From assembly GCA_900548595.1 (NCBI GenBank), contig URLB01000058.1, positions 1 to 12,281 on the forward strand: a stretch of DNA of 12,281 nt, given 5' to 3'. Positions 6,442-12,281 of this stretch are shown here, piece after piece (positions within the stretch are counted from its first letter, which is position 1; each line of letters begins with the position of its first letter). The notes below the pieces were generated by a model that was not told where the DNA came from, did not search any database, and worked only from the letters and a program-made list of their open reading frames with translations. Source of the DNA: an uncultured Eubacteriales bacterium. GTDB taxonomy: Bacteria; Bacillota; Clostridia; Lachnospirales; Anaerotignaceae. The position numbers were made by a program, and so were the translations under genes.

Positions 6442-6491
6442 AAAAGAGAGTTCAAATAATTTTAAAATATATCATAAAAGGAGAATGAAAT

Positions 6492-7187
6492 ATGATTAGG
6501 AGAATAATAAAAATAGACGAGAGTAAATGTAACGGTTGTGGATTATGCGCAGAGGCATGCCATGAGGGGGCAATTGAAATTTTAGAAGGAAAAGCGAGAC
6601 TTACTCGTGAGGACTATTGCGACGGTTTGGGAGACTGTCTGCCTTCATGTCCTATGGAAGCTATATCTTTTGAAGAAAGAGAGGCTCCTGCCTATGACGA
6701 GGAGGCAGGATTATCTGCAAAATCCAAAAAGGATAATAATAAACTTCCATGCGGATGTCCGGGAACAAACTCTAAAACTATTGAAAGAAATTCAGACAAT
6801 CATGTTATTGGTACAGTTATTGAAAGCCGTCTTGCGCAGTGGCCTGTACAGATTAAACTGGCACCGATTAGGGCTTCTTATTTCGAAAATGCTAATTTGC
6901 TTATAGCGGCTGATTGTACGGCATATGCGTATGGAAATTTTCATAATGATTTTATAAGAAATCGTATAACACTTATAGGCTGTCCAAAACTTGACGAAGG
7001 AGACTATTCCGAAAAACTTACGGAAATCATAAAAAGCAATAATATAAAAAGCGTAACGATTGTAAGGATGGAAGTGCCATGCTGCGGTGGTATAGAAAAT
7101 GCAGTGAAAAGGGCATTGCAGAATAGTGGGAAATTTATTCCGTGGGGAGTTGTAACCATTTCAACGGACGGGAAAATTATAGAATGA
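6492..7187 (+). CDS. FrdX-like 4Fe-4S ferredoxin-domain protein
   Basis: This is a 231-residue cytoplasmic iron-sulfur protein. The N-terminus has a complete cluster motif C13-x2-C16-x2-C19-x3-C23. A second motif, C43-x5-C49-x3-C53-P, lacks one Cys (Leu46 at the usual position). The rest holds further Cys sites: LPCGCPG, ADCTAYAYG, LIGCPK and a C-terminal EVPCCGG. This layout matches the ferredoxin-like protein often encoded beside hybrid cluster protein (Hcp) in anaerobes, whose role is thought to be electron transfer or maturation. No hcp gene is present here, so the partner is either elsewhere or different. GGAG lies 8 bases before the ATG. It is divergent from the Crp/Fnr gene and likely under its control. 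It is monocistronic, as a terminator follows directly. Confidence 0.75.
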   Translation: MIRRIIKIDESKCNGCGLCAEACHEGAIEILEGKARLTREDYCDGLGDCLPSCPMEAISFEEREAPAYDEEAGLSAKSKKDNNKLPCGCPGTNSKTIERNSDNHVIGTVIESRLAQWPVQIKLAPIRASYFENANLLIAADCTAYAYGNFHNDFIRNRITLIGCPKLDEGDYSEKLTEIIKSNNIKSVTIVRMEVPCCGGIENAVKRALQNSGKFIPWGVVTISTDGKIIE

Positions 7188-7231
7188 GTTTTTTTAACGA
7201 TGAAGTTAAAAATTAACACCGAGAAAATAAT

Positions 7232-7256
7232 AAGCGGCAGAAAGCTCTGCCGCTTT
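7232..7256. terminator. Bidirectional terminator between frdX-like and ProC-like genes
   Basis: A 10-bp stem AAGCGGCAGA/TCTGCCGCTT encloses loop AAGC. The T run is short on the + strand, but on the - strand it is followed by a T-rich ATTATTTTC. It separates converging genes. A weaker AT hairpin, TTTTTAAC-GATGAA-GTTAAAAA (7191-7212), precedes it just after the FrdX-like stop. Confidence 0.8.
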
Positions 7257-7277
7257 AACACGTTTGTAGCGAATGTA

Positions 7278-8402
7278 TCAGTCTGAAAATATACGGCTGT
7301 GGTCGCTAACAGCCTTTGAAATTTCAAATCCTGCGCAATGGATAAGACGATATAAATCCTCATCAAAGTTTTCTTCATTGTATGAGGAAAAAATATTTAT
7401 TATTGATTCTTTGAAGTTGTTATTATATACATAAAGAGCTTTTTCCAACAAGCCGCCTTTTGTGGCATGGCATGAATTATTGTATTCGATTTCTTCTTCG
7501 GTAAGAAGCTGAGCAGATTGAAGGAATATGTCTGTCTGAGGGATAACTATTTCTTTTCCAAGTTTTTCACCTAAGGATTGAGTGGAGTAAAAGTTAATCA
7601 TTCCGCTTATCCACTCGTCAAGCATGTGTGATAAAACCTTATTCAAACGCTCGTCTTTCAAAAGACTGCATTCAAGAGAGCCGTTAATATGTCTTCCTTC
7701 TTTATTGAGCAGATGAAATCGCATTGCGCCGGCTATTTCACTGTATGTAACATTGTGCGAAGCTAATTTTAATCCTCTGCTTACGGCTATTGCTATTTCT
7801 TCGCTTATGTGGCTTGCGACAAATCCGCCTATCGTTGTATTAAATAAGTTTGACGGGACAGTAATTGTATAGCCTATAGGTGAGAAAAAGTCGTCAAGAC
7901 GTTTATAATTCTCTTCCGGCCACTGATGGTTTTCGGGGAAATTAAATATTGTATAACTCTCCTGAGAAATGTCTCTGCCCTTAAGGGATGACGCCATATT
8001 CGGAAGTATATTTACAACATTTATATCATTTCCTATCGTTTCAAGATAGAAATTTCCGTCAGGGTTTGGAGGAAAAGCATAAAGATCGGGGAGAACTTTA
8101 CCTTCTTCTCTCACTTTTGAGTAATAAGGCATAAGAATTTCTTTTGCCATAGCTTTCGCGGCAGATGGGGGAGGTGAGAAGAAAATTAAATCGGGTTCAA
8201 AATTAACAAGCATATTAAAATAATCTCCGCATTGAACGGGAAATCCCATAGCTTTGGACTTTTTTTCCGTTGTAGAGGCGGTAGCGGTTGAGGCAACAAT
8301 ATTTTTGCTCAAGTCATCGCCTATGACATGGTGATAACACGGTTTAAGATAACTCATAAGAAATCCCATACCGATAATTGCTATTTTCGGTTTATCCCAC
8401 AT
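7278..8402 (-). CDS. ProC-like NAD(P)-binding Rossmann dehydrogenase, substrate unknown
   Basis: This 374-residue cytoplasmic protein starts with a Rossmann fold, KIAIIGMGFL (Gly11, Gly13; the third Gly of GxGxxG is absent). It contains PDLIFFSPPPSAA and VNILPNMASSLKG, which parallel the nucleotide-binding and 'MPN' segments of pyrroline-5-carboxylate reductase and related F420/NADP oxidoreductases. A helical C-terminal half with ATKGGLLEKAL recalls the PGG loop of the ProC dimerisation domain. It is about 100 residues longer than ProC (about 270), so it is probably a different enzyme. The missing third Gly suggests altered cofactor contact. GGAGG is 8 bases before the ATG. It lies 20 bases downstream of the DUF554 gene on the same strand and is probably co-transcribed. 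I do not recognise a specific function. Confidence 0.65.
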   Translation of the reverse strand: MWDKPKIAIIGMGFLMSYLKPCYHHVIGDDLSKNIVASTATASTTEKKSKAMGFPVQCGDYFNMLVNFEPDLIFFSPPPSAAKAMAKEILMPYYSKVREEGKVLPDLYAFPPNPDGNFYLETIGNDINVVNILPNMASSLKGRDISQESYTIFNFPENHQWPEENYKRLDDFFSPIGYTITVPSNLFNTTIGGFVASHISEEIAIAVSRGLKLASHNVTYSEIAGAMRFHLLNKEGRHINGSLECSLLKDERLNKVLSHMLDEWISGMINFYSTQSLGEKLGKEIVIPQTDIFLQSAQLLTEEEIEYNNSCHATKGGLLEKALYVYNNNFKESIINIFSSYNEENFDEDLYRLIHCAGFEISKAVSDHSRIFSD

Positions 8403-8422
8403 AATTTATACCTCCTGTTATT

Positions 8423-9103
8423 TTATATGATATAGCATAATATGGGCGCAACAGCTATTGCAGGCAGCATATTTGCTATTTTCAGCTTGGTTATATCAAG
8501 AAGATTTGTACCGAGTCCGATTATCATTACAGATCCTACGCATATCATTTCGGCAATAGCAGCATCGGTTAATATAGGTGAAATAAATACGGCAGCAAGT
8601 ACTATCGCACCTTGAAAAACAAATACAAATGCGGATGAAAACAATACGCCGATACCGAGACTGACGGATAACATACATGCTGAAAAGAAGTCCAAAGTAG
8701 ATTTAGTAAAAAGCATTTCGTTGTCGCCTGTAAGACCTGCATTAAGAGAGCCGACTATAGTCATGGCGCCTATGCAAAATAATAAAGAGGCTGTAACAAA
8801 CCCTTTGCTTACAGAAACTTCGCCTCCGCCTTTATTAAATTTCCTTTCAATAAAATTACCGAGAGTGTTGATTTTATCATCTATATCTATAAGAGTACCA
8901 AGCGATATTCCTATTACCATTGAAATTATAAGAATTAAAGTATTTTCGCCTTTTAGAGAACCTGAAATTCCTATATACAGAGTACATAATCCTATACCTT
9001 TCATTATAGCAGAAGTAACCCTTTCCGGTATACCTTTTTTAAATAAAAGACCTATTATACTGCCGACAATAACAGTAAATGTATTAACAATTACACCTAA
9101 CAT
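8423..9103 (-). CDS. DUF554 family integral membrane protein
   Basis: This 226-residue hydrophobic protein begins MLGVIVNTFTVIVGSIIGLLF and continues with ISMVIGISLGTLIDID, FCIGAMTIVGSLNAGLTGD and IGLGTNLL, all typical of the DUF554 (YdfK/YqgA) family. About six to seven membrane segments are visible, with one polar loop (IERKFNKGGGEVSVSKG, about residues 84-100). The function of the family is unknown; a transport role has been suggested only from its topology. GGAGG lies 6 bases before the ATG. It is the first gene of a two-gene unit with the ProC-like dehydrogenase, so a small metabolite could be handled by both; that is inference. Confidence 0.88.
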   Translation of the reverse strand: MLGVIVNTFTVIVGSIIGLLFKKGIPERVTSAIMKGIGLCTLYIGISGSLKGENTLILIISMVIGISLGTLIDIDDKINTLGNFIERKFNKGGGEVSVSKGFVTASLLFCIGAMTIVGSLNAGLTGDNEMLFTKSTLDFFSACMLSVSLGIGVLFSSAFVFVFQGAIVLAAVFISPILTDAAIAEMICVGSVMIIGLGTNLLDITKLKIANMLPAIAVAPILCYII

Positions 9104-9131
9104 ATTTTACCTCCGATAATGTAGTATACTT

Positions 9132-9160
9132 ATATTACCAAAACACTTCTTTAATGTAAA
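9132..9160 (-). promoter_or_regulatory. Possible promoter of the DUF554/ProC-like unit
   Basis: On the - strand TTTACA (9160-9155) is followed after 17 bases by TAATAT (9137-9132). This predicts a leader of about 20 bases before ATG 9103. The -35 is good and the -10 moderate. Confidence 0.4.
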
Positions 9161-9184
9161 GTGATAATATAATAAAATAGGACG

Positions 9185-9207
9185 TTTAATAAAAATTTTT
9201 TATTAAA
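9185..9207. repeat. AT-only palindrome in divergent intergenic region
   Basis: TTTAATAAAAA and TTTTTATTAAA form a perfect 11-base inverted repeat around one T. It lies between the DUF554 promoter and the lipoprotein promoter. It contains no GC pairs, so it is either a binding site or a by-product of AT-rich composition. Confidence 0.3.
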
Positions 9208-9276
9208 TAATGAAATGAATGATATTAGTTAAAAAGAGTGTAGTTTGTAATTATAATAGAATTAGAGGAAAATAAA

Positions 9277-9285
9277 TGATATAAT
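9277..9285 (+). promoter_or_regulatory. Extended -10 promoter element for the lipoprotein gene
   Basis: TGATATAAT is a perfect extended -10 (TGn-TATAAT), 37 bases before ATG 9323. No good -35 is seen at 17 bases, which is tolerable for extended -10 promoters. Another TATAAT is at 9252-9257. Confidence 0.5.
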
Positions 9286-9322
9286 TAGAAATAATTAAGT
9301 TTAAAAAGAAAGGATGACGAGT

Positions 9323-9922
9323 ATGAAAAAGTTTTTGATTATGATATGTTTTGCTTTGATTTCTGTTTGTTCCGTCGGGTGTTCAGCTGAGAATTCGACT
9401 AAAATGTATATTGAGACAGCCCAGCTTACTGACGAAGAGAAAGGCATAACCGAACTTTTAGGAATTGATAAAAATTATGATATATATGATTTTAAACTGG
9501 ATGATAATGTAAAAAGTATAAATATAAATTTATATGAACTTGTCGACGGAGCGTGGGAAAAATTATCGGGAGGAGGATATTATGCCTTTGATAATTCTAA
9601 GGGACGAATTGCACTTGGGTTTGACAGAATCGGCGATGGCATGACAATAGCTATACAAAGCGAAGATGGAGTTTCATCAACAAGCCATGACTCTGATATC
9701 GAAAATGAAGATAATCTCGGATTGACTACATCAAAATTGTCGGAGAAAAAAGAAATAGTGTACGAAGAAGAGATACCGTTGGCAATACAAATAGCCACAT
9801 CTAAAAATGAGATAAGCTCGTATGTTGTAGATTATTTTTATCAGCCTGAAGAGTATGAGAAATTTGATTACGAACACGTATATGCCATAACGGTTGAGTT
9901 TAGCCAAAACACAATAGAATAG
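9323..9922 (+). CDS. Small predicted lipoprotein of unknown function
   Basis: This 199-residue protein carries a signal peptide (MKKFLIMICFALISVC) ending in SVGC, a slightly atypical lipobox with Cys20 as the lipidated residue. The mature part is acidic and rich in Asp/Glu/Tyr/Ser, with no Cys, no repeats and no motif I recognise. A possible beta-rich region reads YDFKLDDNVKSININLYEL and ISSYVVDYFYQPEEYEKF. ATG 9323 is preferred over ATG 9314 because GAAAGG lies 9 bases before it, while 9314 overlaps that site. It is transcribed alone from an extended -10 promoter and ended by a strong terminator. It does not belong with either neighbour, both of which are on the opposite strand. It probably sits on the outer face of the cytoplasmic membrane. 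Confidence 0.8.
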   Translation: MKKFLIMICFALISVCSVGCSAENSTKMYIETAQLTDEEKGITELLGIDKNYDIYDFKLDDNVKSININLYELVDGAWEKLSGGGYYAFDNSKGRIALGFDRIGDGMTIAIQSEDGVSSTSHDSDIENEDNLGLTTSKLSEKKEIVYEEEIPLAIQIATSKNEISSYVVDYFYQPEEYEKFDYEHVYAITVEFSQNTIE

Positions 9923-9940
9923 AAATTTACTGTAAATAAA

Positions 9941-9969
9941 AAAATCGCGGATTATAATCCGCGATTTTT
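9941..9969. terminator. Strong bidirectional terminator between lipoprotein and helicase genes
   Basis: The GC-rich palindrome ATCGCGGATT-AT-AATCCGCGAT is flanked by AAAA on the left and TTTTT on the right. It ends both the + strand lipoprotein (stop at 9922) and the - strand helicase, whose stop codon at 9971 nearly touches it. Confidence 0.92.
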
Positions 9970-9970
9970 C

Positions 9971-11566
9971 TTACTTTTTCTTTGCTATTTCTATATTTAC
10001 TTTTTTACCTTTTATCTTATTGTTTTTCATTGCAACTATTATGTCTTTGGCATATTCGGCAGGAACGTCTACAAATGTATAATCGTCATAAATATCTACA
10101 TGGCCGATTGATTTTCCGGGAATACCGGCTTCTCCCGCAAATGCGCCGACTATATCTTTTGCTCTGATTTTATTTTTCTTTCCGGCATTTACGAACAGTC
10201 TGATTATATCGTCTCCGGCATCGCCGTAAAGTTCGGAATGATTTATATTAATATCGTCTATATCGGAAGATATTAAATCGCTGAGACTTAATTTCAGAAG
10301 CGCCGCCGCAATATCTGTTGCTGCTACATCGTCCTCATTTACCATATTGTCAACCATATCTATATATTTGCCGAGAGCTCCCTCGTCAATTACCTCTTTA
10401 ACGCGCTCGAGGAAGTTGGCTGTTTTTATTTCTTCTATGTCGCTGAGAGTAGGCAGTTTTTTCTGTATTATTTTTGTCTTTGTATAACGCATTATGTCGC
10501 GAAGCTTATAGATTTCCTTACCAACACAGAAAGTAAATGCTTTTCCGCTTCTTCCGGCACGTCCTGTACGTCCTATACGATGTACATAGTACTCGTCGTC
10601 CTGTGGTACGTCGTAGTTGAATACTATATCGACGTCGTCGACGTCGATTCCTCGTGCGGCAACATCGGTAGCAACAAGTATTTCTATCGTACCGTTTCTG
10701 AATTTCTGCATTACCTTATCTCTCTGCGGCTGTTTAAGATCGCCGTGAAGGGCTTCCGCAAAATATCCTCTTCCCTGAAGCTGTTCGACAACTTCGTCAA
10801 CACGTTTTTTTGTATTGCAGAAAACGATTGACAATTTGGGATTGTACATATCGATTATTCTGCAAAGCGCATCGGGTTTTGTTTTTTCCTTAACATCAAA
10901 ATACGCCTGCTCTATACTTGGAACCGTAAGTTCTTTTCTTGTTATTTTAATATACTCGGGATTTGTCATATATCTTCTGGAGAGATCAAGTATATCTTGA
11001 CTCATAGTTGCGGAGAACATGACTGTCTGTCGTTCTTCGGGAACTTTGAGCATTATTGTTTCTATATCGTCTCTGAATCCCATGTCAAGCATTTCATCGG
11101 CTTCGTCAAGTACTACATATTTGACGGAATTCATTTTTATGGTGTGGCGTCTCATATGATCCATTACACGGCCCGGAGTTCCTATTATTACCTGAACGCC
11201 TTTTTTAAGCGCTGTAATCTGTCTGTCGATTGGCTGACCGCCGTATATAGGCAGTACTTTAATGTTTTCCTTATATTTTAAAAACTTTCTGAATTCTTCG
11301 CTTACCTGTATTGCAAGCTCTCTTGTAGGGCAAAGAATCAATGCCTGCAACCCCTTATTGTCTGGGTCAAGCATTTCAAGACAGGGGAGACCGAAAGCGG
11401 CTGTTTTTCCCGTTCCTGTCTGTGACTGTCCTATAATATCTTTGCCTTCCATAATTACGGATATGGCTTGAGACTGAATAGGCGTAGCCTCCTCAAAACC
11501 CATATCTTTAACTGCGCGTACTATATCGTACGATAAATTCATTTCTTCAAATTTAAGATTTTCCAT
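9971..11566 (-). CDS. DEAD-box ATP-dependent RNA helicase with DbpA-type RNA-binding domain
   Basis: This 531-residue cytoplasmic RNA helicase of the CsdA/DeaD/CshA group acts in ribosome assembly, RNA decay or cold adaptation. Motifs in order are the Q motif with TPIQ (28-31), motif I SQTGTGKT (48-55), PTREL (80-84), GTPGR (129-133), DEAD-type Asp154-Glu-Ala-Asp157, SAT, then in the second RecA domain ATDVAARGID and HRIGRTGRAGR. A C-terminal DbpA-like RRM (about 455-525) starts at IRLFVNAGKKNKI and includes GHVDIYDDYTFVDVP. Such a tail usually gives binding to structured RNA. The start at ATG 11566 is chosen because homologues begin close to LKFEEMNLS and GAAAGG lies 6 bases upstream. An upstream in-frame codon at 11602 has no support. 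It is monocistronic, with its own promoter and terminator. Confidence 0.95.
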   Translation of the reverse strand: MENLKFEEMNLSYDIVRAVKDMGFEEATPIQSQAISVIMEGKDIIGQSQTGTGKTAAFGLPCLEMLDPDNKGLQALILCPTRELAIQVSEEFRKFLKYKENIKVLPIYGGQPIDRQITALKKGVQVIIGTPGRVMDHMRRHTIKMNSVKYVVLDEADEMLDMGFRDDIETIMLKVPEERQTVMFSATMSQDILDLSRRYMTNPEYIKITRKELTVPSIEQAYFDVKEKTKPDALCRIIDMYNPKLSIVFCNTKKRVDEVVEQLQGRGYFAEALHGDLKQPQRDKVMQKFRNGTIEILVATDVAARGIDVDDVDIVFNYDVPQDDEYYVHRIGRTGRAGRSGKAFTFCVGKEIYKLRDIMRYTKTKIIQKKLPTLSDIEEIKTANFLERVKEVIDEGALGKYIDMVDNMVNEDDVAATDIAAALLKLSLSDLISSDIDDININHSELYGDAGDDIIRLFVNAGKKNKIRAKDIVGAFAGEAGIPGKSIGHVDIYDDYTFVDVPAEYAKDIIVAMKNNKIKGKKVNIEIAKKK

Positions 11567-11610
11567 ATTAATCCTTTCATATCTGTATACACCATCTAGC
11601 AAATGAACCT

Positions 11611-11639
11611 ATTATAACAGTGGGAAAAACAATTTGCAA
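11611..11639 (-). promoter_or_regulatory. Promoter of the DEAD-box helicase gene
   Basis: On the - strand TTGCAA (11639-11634) and TATAAT (11616-11611) are spaced by exactly 17 bases. The predicted start near 11604 gives a 5' leader of about 38 bases, short for a cold-shock-type helicase. Confidence 0.55.
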
Positions 11640-11716
11640 GAAGAAGATTTTTAGTTTATAATATTTCCGATAGCAAATTTTGTAATAATATGATGTTTTA
11701 ATGCAGAATAAAGCTG

Positions 11717-11745
11717 TTCGGATTAAAATAAGTGCAGTTTATTAT
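11717..11745 (+). promoter_or_regulatory. Possible promoter of the UppP-family gene
   Basis: TTCGGA and TATTAT are 17 bases apart on the + strand. The -35 is poor and the -10 good. The predicted start near 11752 falls at a small CGGA/TCCG hairpin (11751-11765). The rest of the gap between the helicase start and this gene shows no recognisable gene or riboswitch. Confidence 0.3.
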
Positions 11746-11801
11746 ATGTACGGATTTGCTTTCCGATACAGGCTGGTAATTCAGAAACGGAGAAATAATA
11801 T

Positions 11802-12281
11802 ATGGATATTTTAAAAGCGATGCTTCTTGGGGCAGTTCAGGGGTTTTCGGAGTTTTTCCCCATAAGCAGTTCCGGTCATTTACATTTATTTACTAACCTT
11901 TTTAATATAGGGGAGTATACTGTTTCATTTGACATTTTAATTAATGCGGCGTGCTTGATTGCGTTGGTTTTTGTGTTTTATAGGGATTTGATTTATATGT
12001 TTAAAAACCCGACATCACATTTTAATAAAATGATAGGTATAAGCTTACTTCCTATATTTGTAGTATCTGTATTGTTTCAAAATAAGATAGACGAATTTTT
12101 TTATAATTCAAAAGCATTAGGAGTATGCTTCATTTTCACGGGAGCCGTTATATTTTATGAAACCATGTACAGACCGGGGAAAAAACACATCAAGAATATG
12201 AATATAAAGGACTCTCTTATAATAGGAGGATTTCAAGCGGTTGGAGTTGTTCCTGCCGTATCGAGAAATGCGCTTGCCCTG
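11802..12281 (+). CDS. Undecaprenyl-diphosphatase (UppP/BacA) family protein, 5' part, divergent
   Basis: The first 160 codons are in the window, open to the end with no stop. UppP recycles the C55 lipid carrier for peptidoglycan by removing a phosphate from undecaprenyl diphosphate in the membrane. The first active-site motif is clear: QGFSEFFPISSSGH (Gln13, Glu17, Ser22-24, His26), matching the family (E/Q)xxxE...SSxGH. Hydrophobic segments follow (DILINAACLIALVFVFY, ISLLPIFVVSVLF, GVCFIFTGAVIFY). The second motif reads VPAVSRNA (about residues 149-156) where the family has PGxSRSG: the Ser-Arg is kept, but both Gly and the second Ser are changed. It may be a diverged paralogue with another lipid phosphate substrate. 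GGAG lies 9 bases before the ATG. Confidence 0.8.
   Translation, partial: MDILKAMLLGAVQGFSEFFPISSSGHLHLFTNLFNIGEYTVSFDILINAACLIALVFVFYRDLIYMFKNPTSHFNKMIGISLLPIFVVSVLFQNKIDEFFYNSKALGVCFIFTGAVIFYETMYRPGKKHIKNMNIKDSLIIGGFQAVGVVPAVSRNALAL

Noticed and set aside
6087..6488. + strand open frame overlapping the Crp/Fnr gene
   Set aside because: The Crp/Fnr protein on the other strand is well supported by domain motifs; this frame has no recognisable motif.
7278..8402. Assignment of the dehydrogenase as proline biosynthetic ProC
   Set aside because: It is about 100 residues too long, lacks the third Gly of the dinucleotide motif and has only partial matches to the ProC landmarks.
8721..9119. + strand open frame overlapping the DUF554 gene
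   Set aside because: It is an antisense shadow of a membrane protein with a clear family pattern, rich in Pro/Ile as expected from reversed hydrophobic codons.
1..12281. Mobile element, CRISPR array, phage or anti-phage defence system
   Set aside because: No transposase, integrase, terminal repeats, spaced direct repeats, toxin-antitoxin or known defence domain was seen on either strand.

Overview
The window looks like chromosome of an AT-rich, anaerobic, low-GC Gram-positive bacterium of the class Clostridia. The reasons are strong AGGAGG-type ribosome binding sites, high ATA/AGA codon use, lipoproteins with lipobox signals, a Crp/Fnr regulator of clostridial type, an iron-sulfur-rich cysteine desulfidase and a ferredoxin-like protein. 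Genus cannot be fixed from the sequence. No tRNA, rRNA, CRISPR or mobile element was seen.

Region 1 (1-5664, all + strand) is a transport and catabolism locus. It opens with the 3' end of livG and a complete livF (ATPases of a branched-chain-amino-acid-type ABC importer), followed by a small protein of the L-2-amino-thiazoline-4-carboxylate (ATC) hydrolase family. After a 108-base gap with a likely promoter come a divergent DhaK/DhaL kinase pair and a CyuA-type [4Fe-4S] L-cysteine desulfidase, tightly spaced. A LivK-type solute-binding lipoprotein and a strong terminator close the region. The enzymes thus lie between parts of one importer type, suggesting uptake and breakdown of one substrate class. 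An ATC-to-cysteine-to-pyruvate/sulfide route is the most economical reading, but the role of the kinase pair is unexplained and no substrate is proven.

Region 2 (5710-7256) holds a Crp/Fnr-family regulator (- strand) divergent from a FrdX-like iron-sulfur protein (+ strand). A perfect GTTGT-N4-ACAAC palindrome lies between them. It sits just downstream of a near-consensus promoter for the regulator and, if the predicted -10 is right, is centred exactly at -41.5 of the promoter for the iron-sulfur gene. This is the classical arrangement for autorepression plus class II activation.

Region 3 (7232-9160, - strand) is a two-gene unit: a DUF554 membrane protein followed by an unassigned ProC-like Rossmann dehydrogenase.

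Region 4 (9185-12281) contains a small orphan lipoprotein (+), a shared bidirectional terminator, a DEAD-box RNA helicase with a DbpA-type RNA-binding tail (-), and the 5' part of a divergent undecaprenyl-diphosphatase-family gene (+) cut by the window end. Its second active-site motif departs from the family consensus.
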